Shown here: positions 1 through 10,673 of the stretch, in pieces
Layout: every line of letters begins with the position of its first letter
How positions within the stretch are numbered: the first letter of the stretch is position 1
From: Siccirubricoccus sp. G192
GTDB taxonomy: Bacteria > Pseudomonadota > Alphaproteobacteria > Acetobacterales > Acetobacteraceae
Assembly (NCBI RefSeq): GCF_019084075.1
Contig: NZ_JAHREN010000001.1
Coordinates: 558,001 to 622,000 of the forward strand
Length of the DNA stretch: 64,000 nt
Reading direction: 5' to 3'
Position numbers and translations under genes: made by a program
Notes under the pieces: generated by a model
What the model saw: the letters and a program-made list of their open reading frames with translations, nothing else
Told to the model about the DNA's origin: nothing
The model's database searches: none

Positions 1-1
1 C

Positions 2-1567
<1,566 letters not shown>

Positions 1568-1609
1568 CGGGAGGCGCGGGGCGGTGTCGCATCCGCCCCG
1601 CTGATTGCC

Positions 1610-2108
1610 ATGCCGCAACTCTCACTCATCACCCCCCCTCGGCGATATCACCCTTTCGGAAGAGGAGGGGGCGATCGTCGCCCTGGACTGGGGCCGCGGC
1701 CGCGACCGCACCGAGACACCGCTGCTCCGCCGGGCGGCGAGCCTGCTGCACGACTATTTCGACGGGCGGCCGGTGGTCTTCGACCTGCCGCTGGCACCCC
1801 ACGGCACGCCCTTCCGCCAGACGGTCTGGGCGGCGCTGCGGCGCATCCCCACGGGCGAGACGCGGTCCTATATCGCGATCGCCCGCGAGATCGGCTGCCG
1901 TTCCGCCCGCGCCATCGGAGGCGCCAATGGCGCCAACCCGATCCCGATCCTGATCCCCTGCCACCGCGTGGTGGCGGCGGGCGGGGCGCTCGGCGGCTAT
2001 TCCGGCGGCGACGGCCCGGCTACCAAACGCTACCTGCTTGATCTAGAGCACCGCAGCCTGTGGCATACCCGCATGCCCGGGCCTGATGCCAAGGAACCAT
2101 TCCGATGA
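1610..2108 (+). CDS. ogt: methylated-DNA--protein-cysteine methyltransferase (frameshifted near the start)
   Basis: O6-alkylguanine-DNA repair enzyme that transfers the alkyl group to its own cysteine. The active-site PCHRV motif is intact and is preceded by the conserved IGGANGANP segment. ATG at 1610 gives the expected N-terminus MPQLSLITP, but the rest (PLGDITLSEEEG onward) is in the next frame. A run of seven C at 1632-1638 should be six, so there is one extra base. With it removed the protein is 165 aa, normal for the family. A TTG at 1605 is in frame with the body but gives an unconvincing N-terminus. The stop overlaps the next ATG (ATGA), suggesting coupling to the quinone reductase gene. 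Confidence 0.88.
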
Positions 2109-3076
2109 ACCACGCCATTCGCGTCCATGAGCACGGCGGCCCCGAGAAGATGGTGTGGGAGGAGGTGCCGCTGCCCGATCCCAAGCCGGGCGAGGCTCTG
2201 GTGCGGCAAAAGGCGGTCGGGCTGAACTATATCGACGTCTATTTCCGCACCGGCCTCTACAAGGCCCCCTCCATGCCGGCCACCATCGGCATGGAAGGCG
2301 CCGGCGTGGTGGAGGCGGTGGGCGATGGCGTCACCGATATCAAGCCGGGCGACCGGGTGGCCTATGCCGGCGCGCTCGGCGCCTATGCCGAGGCGCGCTG
2401 CGTCAATGCCGACCGGCTGGTGAAGATCCCGGAGGGGATCGACTTCACCCAGGCGGCCGCGATGATGCTGCAGGGCATGACCGCGCAATTCCTGATCCGC
2501 CGCACCCATGCCGTGAAGGCTGGCGAGACGATCCTGCTGCATGCGGCGGCGGGCGGCGTCGGCCTCATTCTCTGCCAATGGGCGAAGCATCTGGGCGCGA
2601 CGGTGATCGGTGTGGTCTCCACGCCGGAGAAGGCGGAACTCATCAAAGGGCATGGCGCGGCGCATGCGCTGCTGACCAATGAGGATATCCCGGCCCGGGT
2701 AAAGGAGATCACCGGCGGCGCCATGGTGCCGGTGGTCTATGACAGCGTCGGCCGCGACACCTTCACCACCTCGCTCGACTGCCTGGCGCCCCTCGGGCTG
2801 ATGGTCAGCTTCGGCAATGCCTCCGGCCCCGTCGCGGTGCCCGATCTCGGCATCCTGGCAGCCAAGGGCTCGCTCTATGTGACGCGGCCGACGCTGAACA
2901 CCTATACGGCGAAGCGCGAGGATCTCGTGGCCACGGCCAAGGACCTCTTCGAGGTGGTGAAGAGCGGCGCGGTGAAGATCGAGATCAACCAGCGCTTTCC
3001 GCTGAAGGATGCGGCGGAGGGCCATCGGGCGCTGGAAAGCCGGAAAACAACCGGAAGCACGGTGTTCATTCCGTAA
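2105..3076 (+). CDS. qor: NADPH:quinone oxidoreductase, zeta-crystallin type
   Basis: MDR-superfamily enzyme of 323 aa that reduces quinones with NADPH. An N-terminal GroES-like domain is followed by a Rossmann domain with the AAAGGVGLI nucleotide-binding motif near residue 148. The catalytic-zinc residues of alcohol dehydrogenases are absent, as expected for this branch. The start ATG overlaps the ogt stop codon, so the two are probably co-transcribed. A strong hairpin with a T-run follows the stop and ends the unit. Confidence 0.9.
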   Translation: MNHAIRVHEHGGPEKMVWEEVPLPDPKPGEALVRQKAVGLNYIDVYFRTGLYKAPSMPATIGMEGAGVVEAVGDGVTDIKPGDRVAYAGALGAYAEARCVNADRLVKIPEGIDFTQAAAMMLQGMTAQFLIRRTHAVKAGETILLHAAAGGVGLILCQWAKHLGATVIGVVSTPEKAELIKGHGAAHALLTNEDIPARVKEITGGAMVPVVYDSVGRDTFTTSLDCLAPLGLMVSFGNASGPVAVPDLGILAAKGSLYVTRPTLNTYTAKREDLVATAKDLFEVVKSGAVKIEINQRFPLKDAAEGHRALESRKTTGSTVFIP

Positions 3077-3084
3077 AACCAGCG

Positions 3085-3117
3085 TTCTGGCCGGATTGAT
3101 TCCGGCCAGAAATTTTT
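3085..3117 (+). terminator. intrinsic terminator after qor
   Basis: Perfect 11-bp inverted repeat: arms at 3085-3095 and 3101-3111, loop of five bases, then ATTTTT. It lies 8 bases after the qor stop and between convergent genes. An A-run on the upstream side means it might also act weakly on the opposite strand. Confidence 0.88.
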
Positions 3118-3121
3118 CCGG

Positions 3122-3694
3122 TCAGGTCTCGACAGCCAGCCGCGCCACCGCATCCCGGTAGGTGGCGTCGAACAGCGCATCCAGCGCCGGGTTCACCCCG
3201 CGGAGCCCGGCCGCGACGCGCCCGGCCCAGCCGACATATTCCAGCCGCCGCGCATGGTCCCAATTCGCCGGCGGGCTCAAGGTGATGGCGCGAAGATTGG
3301 AGATCTTGTCGGCGAGCTTCACCAGCTTCGCCACCTCCGAGGCCTTGGGCGCCTGGCGCACCTGCAAGGCCTTCCGCACCTCCTTCGGCAGCGACTTGTC
3401 ATCCGAGACCTCGGCGACGATGCCGGCCACCGCCGCACCGAATTGCGCGGCGATGTGTTCGAGGGTGGTGGGTTCCGGGTCCTGGTCGCTGTCCTCGACC
3501 ACGTCATGCAGCAGGCCGGCGATGATCGCCTGCGATGGCGCGGCATGGGTGGCGAGGATCTCCGCCACCTCCAGCACATGGTTCACATAGGGCTCGGAGG
3601 CCATGCCCTTGCGGCGGTGGGTGGCGTGGACGCGGCCGGCGAAGACCGCGGCGCGGAGGATATCGGCAAGGCTCGTGTCGGATTTCTGCTCCAT
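3122..3694 (-). CDS. HD-domain (p)ppGpp hydrolase-like protein (MESH1/SpoT-HD type)
   Basis: Stand-alone HD phosphohydrolase of 190 aa. The metal site is visible as HRRKG, then YVNHVLEVA and GLLHDVVEDSDQ near residues 27-75; a later LVKLADKISNL segment matches the hydrolase half of RelA/SpoT. The synthetase, TGS and ACT domains are absent. By homology it may remove the 3'-pyrophosphate from (p)ppGpp or act on a related nucleotide; the substrate cannot be fixed from sequence. It runs towards qor tail to tail and lies downstream of the rho terminator. Confidence 0.8.
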   Translation of the reverse strand: MEQKSDTSLADILRAAVFAGRVHATHRRKGMASEPYVNHVLEVAEILATHAAPSQAIIAGLLHDVVEDSDQDPEPTTLEHIAAQFGAAVAGIVAEVSDDKSLPKEVRKALQVRQAPKASEVAKLVKLADKISNLRAITLSPPANWDHARRLEYVGWAGRVAAGLRGVNPALDALFDATYRDAVARLAVET

Positions 3695-3718
3695 GCCCTC
3701 TCCCCTGGTCGGCAGACG

Positions 3719-3744
3719 AAAAAGGGGGGGCTCGCGCCCCCCTT
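3719..3744 (-). terminator. intrinsic terminator downstream of rho
   Basis: Read on the minus strand, AAGGGGGGC, a four-base loop and GCCCCCCCTT form a strong GC stem followed by a T-run (A-run at 3719-3723 on the plus strand). It starts about 30 bases after the rho stop and separates rho from the HD gene. Confidence 0.82.
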
Positions 3745-3772
3745 GGTAATGGCCCGGCAGGCGCGGCGGCCC

Positions 3773-5048
3773 TCAGGTATTCATCGCGTCGAAGAAGTCC
3801 TGGTTGGTCTTGCTGTATTTCAGCTTGTCCAGCAGGAACTCCATCGCATCCTGCACGCCCATCGGGTTCAGGATGCGCCGCAGCACCCACATCTTGGCCA
3901 GCGTGGCGCGGTCCACCAGCAGTTCCTCCTTGCGGGTGCCGGACTTGGTGATATCGATCGCCGGGAAGGTGCGCTTGTCCGAGAGCTTGCGGTCGAGGAT
4001 CAACTCGGAGTTACCCGTGCCCTTGAACTCCTCGAAGATCACCTCGTCCATGCGGCTGCCGGTATCGATCAGCGCGGTGGCGATGATGGTCAGCGAACCG
4101 CCTTCCTCGATATTGCGCGCCGCGCCGAAGAAGCGCTTCGGGCGTTGCAGCGCATTGGCATCCACGCCGCCGGTCAGCACCTTGCCGCTGCTCGGCACCA
4201 CGCTGTTATAGGCGCGGCCGAGGCGGGTGATGCTGTCCAGCAGGATCACCACGTCGCGCTTGTGCTCGACCAGGCGCTTGGCCTTCTCCAGCACCATCTC
4301 CGTCACCTGCACGTGGCGCGTGGCCGGCTCGTCGAAGGTGGAGGCCACCACCTCGCCGCGCACGGTGCGGGCCATGTCGGTGACTTCCTCCGGCCGCTCG
4401 TCGATCAGCAGCACCATCAGGAAGACATCGGGGTGGTTGGCGGTGATGGACTTGGCGATGTTCTGCAGCATCACCGTCTTGCCGGTGCGTGGCGGCGCCA
4501 CCACCAGCGCGCGCTGCCCCATGCCGATCGGCGCGATCAGGTCGATGACGCGATGGGTATAGTCCTTGCTCGGCCCCTTCGCCGCGCTCTCGGCCTCCGG
4601 GTTTTCCATCTTGAGGCGCCGGTTGGGGTAGAGAGGCGTCAGGTTGTCGAAATTGATCCGGTGGCGCAGCGCCTCCGGCGGCTCGGAAATTGATGGCATT
4701 GACCTTGAGCAGCGCGAAGTAGCGCTCGCCGTCCTTGGGCGCCCGGATCTGCCCCTCCACCGTGTCGCCGGTGCGCAGCGCGAAGCGCCGCACCTGGGCC
4801 GGGGAGATGTAGATGTCGTCCGGCCCGGGCAGGAAATTCGCCTGGGGGCTGCGCAGGAAGCCGAAGCCGTCCGGCAGGATCTCCAGCGTGCCCTCGCCAT
4901 AGATCGCCTGCTCGTTCTCGGCGAGTTGTTTCAGGATCGCGAACATCATGTCCTGCTTCCGCAGGGAGGATGCGTTCTCGATCTGCAATTCCTCGGCGAA
5001 GGACAGCAGGTCAGCGGGGCTTTTGGCCTTGAGTTCGGAAAGATGCAT
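3773..5048 (-). CDS. rho: transcription termination factor Rho (one-base frameshift at about 4691)
   Basis: RNA-dependent ATPase/helicase that terminates transcription. The N-terminal part ([15 protein letters not shown], then the RNA-binding cold-shock-like domain with DGFGFLRSP) is in one frame. From [17 protein letters not shown] onward, including the Walker A region [16 protein letters not shown] and the Walker B/R-loop region, it is in another. The break is at AATTTCCGAG, where the family has Asn-Phe-Glu; dropping one C restores a 424-aa protein of normal length. As Rho is essential or nearly so in this group, a sequence error is the likeliest cause. A promoter and about 220-nt leader lie upstream and an intrinsic terminator downstream. 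Confidence 0.93.
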
Positions 5049-5270
5049 GGCGCGGCGCGTCCGGATGCGAGGGGAACGGGACCCTTCCCAATGACGCCGG
5101 TGGCAGCAGCGCGGCGGAATTCCGCGCGTGGCCCCGGCCTTTCCGCCTGTGCCGCGAACACGACCCGGAAGGGGTCGGGGCCGCCGGCCGGCGATGTCCC
5201 GAGGAGGAGGAGAGGAGGGAAAGCAGATGGCAGCCAGCCCTTGGAGGCGGCCCGCTGCCGGCGGGGTAAC
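5049..5270 (-). other. rho 5' leader, non-coding
   Basis: Together with the promoter, this fills the 305 bp between the hemJ stop and the rho start. I see no supported ORF in it. On the minus strand it is C-rich and contains a G-poor, pyrimidine-rich stretch around 5190-5220, which would fit autoregulation of rho by attenuation; that is inference from known rho genes, not shown here. Confidence 0.4.
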
Positions 5271-5276
5271 GGCACA

Positions 5277-5305
5277 ACCATAGGGATTGCACCATGATCC
5301 GTCAA
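5277..5305 (-). promoter_or_regulatory. sigma-70-type promoter for rho
   Basis: On the minus strand, TTGACG (5305-5300) and TATGGT (5282-5277) are separated by exactly 17 bases. Both boxes are close to consensus, and the element lies just after the hemJ stop, pointing at rho. This suggests rho has its own promoter as well as any read-through from the hem genes. Confidence 0.7.
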
Positions 5306-5353
5306 CCCAGCAGGTGGCGGTAGCTGCCGGGAAGTCAAGTATTTCTCTAAGTT

Positions 5354-5806
5354 TCAGAAGGGCTTCACGATCACCATTACGACAATCAGCACCAGAAGCA
5401 GGGTCGGAACCTCGTTCACGATTCGCCAATAGCATTCGGAATGGCGCCGCTGGTCCGCCAGGAAATCCTTCCGCGCATAGCCGAGATGATGGTGGAACAC
5501 CGTCATGCCGAGGAAGCCCAGCATCTTCCCGTGCCACCAGCCGGCACGCCAATCCACCACGCCAGGCGTCAGCACCAGCGTGATCCCCAGCAGCCAGGCG
5601 GCGACCATGGCCGGGTTCATGATGGCCCGCAGCAGCAGGCGCTCCATGGTCTTGAACCGCTCGCTCTCGGCGCCGCCGGGAGCCACCTGCGTGTGGTAGA
5701 CGAAAAGCCGCGGCAGGTAGAACAGCCCCGCCATCCAGGCGAAGACCGAAATCAGGTGGAAAGCCTTGGTCCAGAGATAGAAGGGCGCCAGCGCATCCAC
5801 CGTCAT
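5354..5806 (-). CDS. hemJ: protoporphyrinogen oxidase HemJ
   Basis: Small integral membrane haem protein (150 aa) that oxidises protoporphyrinogen IX, the penultimate step of haem synthesis in most alphaproteobacteria. Four hydrophobic segments are visible, with the conserved N-terminal [17 protein letters not shown] containing the key histidine, and [10 protein letters not shown] in the middle. Its start overlaps the stop of the HAD gene (ATGA). It sits in the same run as hemE and hemH, which fits its role. Confidence 0.92.
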   Translation of the reverse strand: MTVDALAPFYLWTKAFHLISVFAWMAGLFYLPRLFVYHTQVAPGGAESERFKTMERLLLRAIMNPAMVAAWLLGITLVLTPGVVDWRAGWWHGKMLGFLGMTVFHHHLGYARKDFLADQRRHSECYWRIVNEVPTLLLVLIVVMVIVKPF

Positions 5807-6465
5807 GCCGCGGCAAGCCCCAGCAGGCCCGGCAGCGCCGCCATGGCGGCGAAGGGCAGGGCGCCGATCGCCTCGAAGACCCTGGCATCCGTCTCCAGCG
5901 TCAGGCCGAGCACCCGGCAGCCGGCGGCCATCCCCGCCTCGGCGCCAAGCAGGCTGTCCTCCACCACCACGCATTGCGCCGGGTCGGCGCCGCAGGCCCG
6001 CGCCGCCGCCAGATAGAGGTCGGGCGCCGGCTTCGGCCGCCGCACATCCTCGAAGCTGAAGGCGCGGCCGGCGAAAGGCTCCGCCAAGCCAAGCCGCGCC
6101 AGCTTGGCCGCCAGTTCCGCCCGCGCCGAATTGGAGGCCACCGCTACCGGGATGCCCGCCGCCACCACCGCCCGCACCGCCGCCATCGCGCCGGGCACCG
6201 GCTGCACCTCGGCCAGCAAGGCTTGGCCGATGCGGTCGGAGAGCACCAGCGCCCAATCCGCCGGCAGGCAGCCGACCCGCGCCTCGATCACCGGCAGCAT
6301 GTCGGGCAGCGCCATGCCGAGGAAGGTCTCGCGCGCCTGCTCCGCGGAAAGCCGCCAGCCGCGCGCGGTGAGCTCGGCCGCGACCAGGCGGTTCACCAGC
6401 CCCTCGCTATCGGCCAGCACCCCGTCGCAGTCGAAGAGCACCGCCGCCGGCGGGAGAGGCGGCAT
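5803..6465 (-). CDS. HAD-IA phosphatase, phosphoglycolate-phosphatase-like
   Basis: Haloacid-dehalogenase-superfamily hydrolase of 220 aa. Motif I is [13 protein letters not shown] with both aspartates, motif II VASNSAR, motif III lysine in KPAPDLY and motif [13 protein letters not shown]. An alpha-helical cap lies between motifs I and II. The chosen ATG at 6465 overlaps the hemH stop (ATGA); a longer upstream extension would run into hemH. The substrate (phosphoglycolate, sugar phosphate or other) cannot be told from the motifs. Its place between hemH and hemJ may be operon convenience only. Confidence 0.85.
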   Translation of the reverse strand: MPPLPPAAVLFDCDGVLADSEGLVNRLVAAELTARGWRLSAEQARETFLGMALPDMLPVIEARVGCLPADWALVLSDRIGQALLAEVQPVPGAMAAVRAVVAAGIPVAVASNSARAELAAKLARLGLAEPFAGRAFSFEDVRRPKPAPDLYLAAARACGADPAQCVVVEDSLLGAEAGMAAGCRVLGLTLETDARVFEAIGALPFAAMAALPGLLGLAAA

Positions 6466-7547
6466 CACGCGGCGTCCTTCACGCGCAGCGCGGCCCTCGT
6501 ATGGGGGCAGCCGGTATGCTGCTTCGGGCATTGCCGGCCGCCCGCGTAGCTGCACAGCATGCGGCCGCTGCCACGCGCGCGCTGCACCAGCCCCGCCAGG
6601 GCGGCGATGAAGCCGGGGTCGCTGTTCTGCGCCGGCACCCGGAAATAGCCGGGCACGCCGAGCCGATGCGCCGCCTCGCGGTATTCCACGTCAAGCTCCA
6701 CCAGCGTCTCCGAATGTTCCGAGACGAAGGCGATGGGGCAGACCAGCACCGCCACGCGGTCCTGCGCCGCCCGTTGCAGCTCGGCCTCCGTGCTGGGGCC
6801 GAGCCATTTCTGCGGCGTCACGCGGGACTGGTAGCAGACCACATGATCCGGGCTCTCGATGCCAAGCCGCTCCACCACCGCGGCGACGCTGCGTTCCACC
6901 TGCCACTGGTAGGGATCGCCCGCCTTGACGATCCGCTCCGGCAGGCCATGCGCGGAAAACAGCAGCCGCAGGGGCACCGATGCCGGCAGTTCCGCCCGCG
7001 CCCGGTCATGCGCCGCCCGCACCAGCGCGGCGGTGGCCGTGGTGAAGCCGGCATCGGAATGCCAGCAGCAGAGCGTGGTGGTGGGCAGGTCGAGGCCGAT
7101 CGCCGCCGCGGCCTCTCCCCAGGCCCGCATGGAGGAGCCGGTCGTGGTGGTGGAGAATTGCGGATAGAGCGGCAGCAGCAGCACCTCCTCCGCCCCCCAG
7201 TCCCGCACCGCGCGCGCCGCCGCATCGCTGAAGGGGTGCCAGTAGCGCATGGCGACGAAGCAGCGGTATTCCGCCGCGGGTCCTGCCTCCGCGTTCAGCA
7301 GGGCTTCCAGCGCGAGGCCCTGCGCCTCGGTCAGCTCCCGCAGCGGCGAGCCGCCGCCGAGGATGGCGTAATTCTCGCAGGCAGCCTTGGTCCGCCGCGC
7401 CGCGATCAGCCGGCCGAGCCAGGGGCGGATGAAGCCCGGCACCCGCAGGATGGCCGGGTCGGTGAAGAGATTTTCCAGGAAGGGCCGCACGCTCTCCGGC
7501 GCATCCGGCCCGCCGAGATTGAACAGCACCACCGCCACCCGCCGCAT
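6465..7547 (-). CDS. hemH: ferrochelatase
   Basis: Inserts ferrous iron into protoporphyrin IX, the last step of haem synthesis. The N-terminus RRVAVVLFNLGGPDAPE is typical. The active-site histidine is in LLFSAHGLPER, and VSEHSETLVELDVEYR is the second signature. The C-terminus carries three cysteines within about 15 residues (LCSYAGGRQCPKQHTGCPH); several bacterial ferrochelatases bind a [2Fe-2S] cluster this way, so that is likely here. The ATG at 7547 is preferred because GGAAAGG lies just upstream; in-frame ATGs at 7562 and 7565 are possible. The stop overlaps the HAD start. Confidence 0.95.
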   Translation of the reverse strand: MRRVAVVLFNLGGPDAPESVRPFLENLFTDPAILRVPGFIRPWLGRLIAARRTKAACENYAILGGGSPLRELTEAQGLALEALLNAEAGPAAEYRCFVAMRYWHPFSDAAARAVRDWGAEEVLLLPLYPQFSTTTTGSSMRAWGEAAAAIGLDLPTTTLCCWHSDAGFTTATAALVRAAHDRARAELPASVPLRLLFSAHGLPERIVKAGDPYQWQVERSVAAVVERLGIESPDHVVCYQSRVTPQKWLGPSTEAELQRAAQDRVAVLVCPIAFVSEHSETLVELDVEYREAAHRLGVPGYFRVPAQNSDPGFIAALAGLVQRARGSGRMLCSYAGGRQCPKQHTGCPHTRAALRVKDAA

Positions 7548-7617
7548 GCCTGGCCTTTCCATCATCGCGCGCACCAGATGCGCCCGGGTGCCAGCCGGTC
7601 AAGAGCCACCGAAGGCC

Positions 7618-8697
7618 TCACCCCGCCCGCACCAGCCGCACCAGCGCCGCCACATGCTCGGGCGGGGTCTGCGGCACGATGCCGTGGCCGAGGTTGAAGA
7701 CGAAGGGCCGGCCGCGCATGGCGGCCAGATTGGCCCGCGCCTCCGCCTCCAGCGCCGCGCCGCCGGCCACCAGGGCCAGCGGGTCGAGGTTGCCCTGCAA
7801 CGCCATCCCCGCCGGCACCGCGCCGGCCGCCCAGCGGAGATCCATGGTGGTATCGAGGCCCAGCGCCTGCACGCCGCTGCGCTGCGCGTATTCCGCCAGC
7901 ATCGGCCCGGCCAGGCGCGGGAAGCCGATGATCGGGATCGCCGGATGGCGCTTCCGCACCGCCCGCACCAGCTGCGCCGTCGGCTCGATCACCCAGCGGC
8001 GGAATTGCGCCGGCGGCAGCAGCCCGGCCCAGCTGTCGAAGAGCATCAGCACCTCCGCCCCGGCCTCGGCCTGGGCGCAGAGATACTCCGTGCTCGCCTC
8101 CACCAGCATCCGGATCAGCCGGCCGAAGAGCAGCGGGTCGGCATAGGCGAGGCCCCGCGCCGCGGCGAAATCCCGGCCGCCGCGTCCCTCCACCATGTAG
8201 CAGGCGACGGTGAAGGGGCTGCCGGCGAAGCCGATCAGCGCCACCCGCCGCGCCTCCGCATCGAGCGTGGCGCGCACCCGCCGCAGCGTCTCCAGGATCG
8301 GCGCCGCGCGCTCCGCCACCCCCTCCACCGCCAGCCCGCCGATCGCCGCGGCGTCCCGCACGGGTTCGAGCAGCGGCCCCTCGCCCTCGGCGAAGCGGAG
8401 CGGCTGGCCCATCGCCCAGGGCACCATCAGGATGTCGGAGAACAGGATCGCCGCATCGAAGCCATAGCGGCGGATCGGCTGCAGCGTCACCTCCGCCGCC
8501 AGCTCCGGCCTGGTGCAGAGCGCGATGAAATCCCCGGCCTCCGCCCGCACCGCACGGTATTCCGGCAGGTAGCGGCCGGCCTGGCGCATCAGCCAGAGCG
8601 GCGGCGGCCAGACCGCCTCGCCCCCCAGGGCACGCAGCAGCGGCTTGCCCCCGCCAGGGGCCGCCGCACTCGTCGAAGCCGTCGGATCGCTTTCCAT
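7618..8697 (-). CDS. hemE: uroporphyrinogen decarboxylase
   Basis: Converts uroporphyrinogen III to coproporphyrinogen III in haem synthesis; 359 aa, a usual length. The signature WLMRQAGRYLPEYR is near residue 34, and GFAGSPFTVACYM and DSWAGLLPP are further hallmarks. GAGAGAGG upstream of the ATG can serve as ribosome-binding site. It is the first gene of the minus-strand haem run and faces the putative replication origin. Confidence 0.96.
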   Translation of the reverse strand: MESDPTASTSAAAPGGGKPLLRALGGEAVWPPPLWLMRQAGRYLPEYRAVRAEAGDFIALCTRPELAAEVTLQPIRRYGFDAAILFSDILMVPWAMGQPLRFAEGEGPLLEPVRDAAAIGGLAVEGVAERAAPILETLRRVRATLDAEARRVALIGFAGSPFTVACYMVEGRGGRDFAAARGLAYADPLLFGRLIRMLVEASTEYLCAQAEAGAEVLMLFDSWAGLLPPAQFRRWVIEPTAQLVRAVRKRHPAIPIIGFPRLAGPMLAEYAQRSGVQALGLDTTMDLRWAAGAVPAGMALQGNLDPLALVAGGAALEAEARANLAAMRGRPFVFNLGHGIVPQTPPEHVAALVRLVRAG

Positions 8698-8993
8698 CGG
8701 CCTCTCTCTCGCAAGAAAACAGGTTTTCTAGAAGGGGGTGGAGAGCTGTTGGGCCTGTGGATCACGGGGAGGCAAGTCCCGGCGCATCCATCCACAGCCC
8801 CATCCACGTGAGGGCAGGCCGCCAAGTCGCTGAAGCCCCTGGCGGAATCCGATCCGCCCCGACTCATGGGCGGGAGGGTCGCGAAATCCTCCCGTGAGTC
8901 GGCGAGGTGCCGCCCTCTCCCTGGTTTTCCACCGAACCCGCCGGAGGGGACGGAGTTTTCCCCGATATCCCCAGAAACCCACGCTATTCTCCC
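8698..8993. other. putative chromosomal replication origin (oriC) between hemE and ppsR
   Basis: This 296-bp gap separates divergent hemE and ppsR (the DUF299 family), the arrangement that flanks the chromosomal origin in Caulobacter and Rickettsia. It contains TGTGGATCA at 8756-8764, the exact complement of the Caulobacter DnaA G-box TGATCCACA. Weaker box-like sites are CCATCCACA (8788-8796), CCATCCACG (8800-8808) and TTTTCCACC (8925-8933); a TCCCCA W-box-like hexamer is at 8968. An inverted repeat AGAAAAC/GTTTTCT lies at 8714-8729 in a locally AT-richer patch. Genes on both sides point away from it. No long AT-rich unwinding element is obvious, so this is a contextual call. Confidence 0.55.
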
Positions 8994-9908
8994 ATGATGT
9001 CCCACCGAGTCATCAACCTGCACCTGGTCTCCGACAGCACCGGCGAGACCCTGAACTCGATGGCCCGCGCCACCCTCGCGCGGTTCGAGGACCATCACGT
9101 GATCCATCACCGCTGGAGCCTGATCCGCTCCCGCCTGCAACTCGACCGGGTGCTGGAGGGGTTGCAGCATGAGCCCGGCCCGGTGCTCTTCACCCTGGTG
9201 GACCGCAGCCTGCGGCACGGGCTGGAGGAAAGCTGCGAAAGGCTCGGCGTGCCCTGCCTCTCGGTGCTCGACCAGGTGGTGGACCTGCTGCAAGGCCAGC
9301 TCGGCGCCCGGGCGCGGGAGAAGCGGGCGGCGCAGCACGTGATGGATGCGGATTATTTCCGCCGCATCGACGCCATGCACTACGTGCTGTCGCATGACGA
9401 CGGCCAGGGCACCGCGGGGATCGCGGAGGCCGATGTCTGCCTGGTCGGCGTCTCCCGCAGCAGCAAGACGCCGACCTGCTTCTACCTGGCCAATCGCGGC
9501 ATCAAGGCCGCCAATGTGCCGATCGTGCCCAATGCCACCCTGCCGCAGGAACTCGACGAACCACCCTGCCCGGTGGTGGGCCTCACCATCGAGACCAATG
9601 CGCTGATCGAAATCCGCCGCCACCGGCTGCGGCTGATCGGCGCTTCCGGGGTGCGGCAGGACACCAACGACTATGTCGACCATGACAGCGTGAAGGCGGA
9701 GATCCTGGCGGCGCGCCGGCTCTGCAGCCAGCATGGCTGGCCGGTGATCGATGTGACGCGCCGCAGCATCGAGGAAACCGCCGCCACCGTGCTGCAACTG
9801 ATGGAGGCCTGGCATGTCCGCCGCGGCCGCGCCCCTGGCGCCGCGCCGGAGGACCCGGCCGCCGCGGTGCTCGGCGTCAGCCAGCCGCGGCTGGAGCCGC
9901 GCGAATGA
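8994..9908 (+). CDS. ppsR: pyruvate,phosphate dikinase regulatory protein (PPSR/DUF299 family)
   Basis: Bifunctional kinase/pyrophosphorylase of 304 aa that in characterised members inactivates and reactivates PEP synthase or pyruvate phosphate dikinase by threonine phosphorylation. [17 protein letters not shown] at the N-terminus and the P-loop [18 protein letters not shown] near residue 150 define the family. The start is the first ATG of an ATGATG pair; a long in-frame extension upstream is not family-like and would cross the putative origin. The stop overlaps the maf start (ATGA). Confidence 0.93.
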   Translation: MMSHRVINLHLVSDSTGETLNSMARATLARFEDHHVIHHRWSLIRSRLQLDRVLEGLQHEPGPVLFTLVDRSLRHGLEESCERLGVPCLSVLDQVVDLLQGQLGARAREKRAAQHVMDADYFRRIDAMHYVLSHDDGQGTAGIAEADVCLVGVSRSSKTPTCFYLANRGIKAANVPIVPNATLPQELDEPPCPVVGLTIETNALIEIRRHRLRLIGASGVRQDTNDYVDHDSVKAEILAARRLCSQHGWPVIDVTRRSIEETAATVLQLMEAWHVRRGRAPGAAPEDPAAAVLGVSQPRLEPRE

Positions 9909-10514
9909 TCCAGCAGCCGGAACCACGGCTGGTCCTCGCCTCCGCCTCCGCGGCCCGGCGGGCGGTGCTGGAGGCCGCCGGGATCGGCTTCACCGCGCAA
10001 GCCGCCGCGGTGGACGAGGCGGCGATCAAGGCAAGCGCCGGGGCGGCGGGGCTCCCCCCGGCGAGGCCGCCCTGCTGCTGGCCGAGGCCAAGGCCCAGCG
10101 CATTGCCCGGCGGGATCCGGAGGCGCTGGTGATCGGCTGCGACCAGTTGCTGGTCTGCGACGGCACCTGGTTCGACAAGCCGCCCGATCTGGCGGCTGCC
10201 CGGGCCCAGTTGCTGGCGCTGCGCGGCCGGCCGCATGAGCTGGTGACGGCCATGGTCGCTTGGCGGCATGGCGGCCGGGTCTGGCAGCATCTGGCCGGGC
10301 CGCGCCTCACCATGCGCGACTTCTCCGACGCTTTCCTCGACGCCTATCTGGCGGCGGAGGGGAGCAGCTGCTGGCCTCGGTTGGCGCCTATCGGCTGGAG
10401 GGGCTGGGGCCGCACCTCTTCCGCGACATCCGGGGCGAGCACAGCGCCATCCTTGGCCTGCCGCTGCTGCCGCTGCTGGATTTCCTGCGCGGCCATGGGG
10501 TGCTGCTGGGATAG
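9905..10514 (+). CDS. maf: Maf-like nucleotide pyrophosphatase (two one-base frameshifts)
   Basis: House-cleaning nucleoside triphosphate pyrophosphatase. [19 protein letters not shown] opens the protein; [12 protein letters not shown] and [19 protein letters not shown] follow in a second frame; and [20 protein letters not shown] with [12 protein letters not shown] is in a third. The first break is in a C-run at 10054-10059 (six C where seven are needed) and the second at GGAGGGGAGCAG near 10360, again one base short. With both restored the product is 203 aa, standard for Maf. The ATGA overlap with ppsR is the usual alphaproteobacterial layout. Two lesions could mean a real pseudogene, but sequence error is more likely given the window-wide pattern. 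Confidence 0.85.
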
Positions 10515-10673
10515 GGCGGCGTCGCGGCTCTGGCCGGAACAACCGGAATCCGCCACATTAGGGCGAAATCTCGCGGCCGCGCGAGATCACTGTTGACGGC
10601 GGGCCATGGGGTCACGATCTTGTGTGGTGCGGCGCAGCATTGGGGGTGCCGCAGCGCACAAGGGACCAGGCCC

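Noticed and set aside
3254..4693. A 479-codon plus-strand frame opposite rho
   Set aside because: Antisense to rho, low-complexity His/Gln/Arg-rich translation, no start signal.
4685..4695. Programmed +1 ribosomal frameshifting in rho and other genes
   Set aside because: No stop codon or stimulatory structure sits at the shift sites, and breaks of both signs occur in unrelated genes, many in C/G runs. Sequence error explains all of them more simply, though it is not proven.
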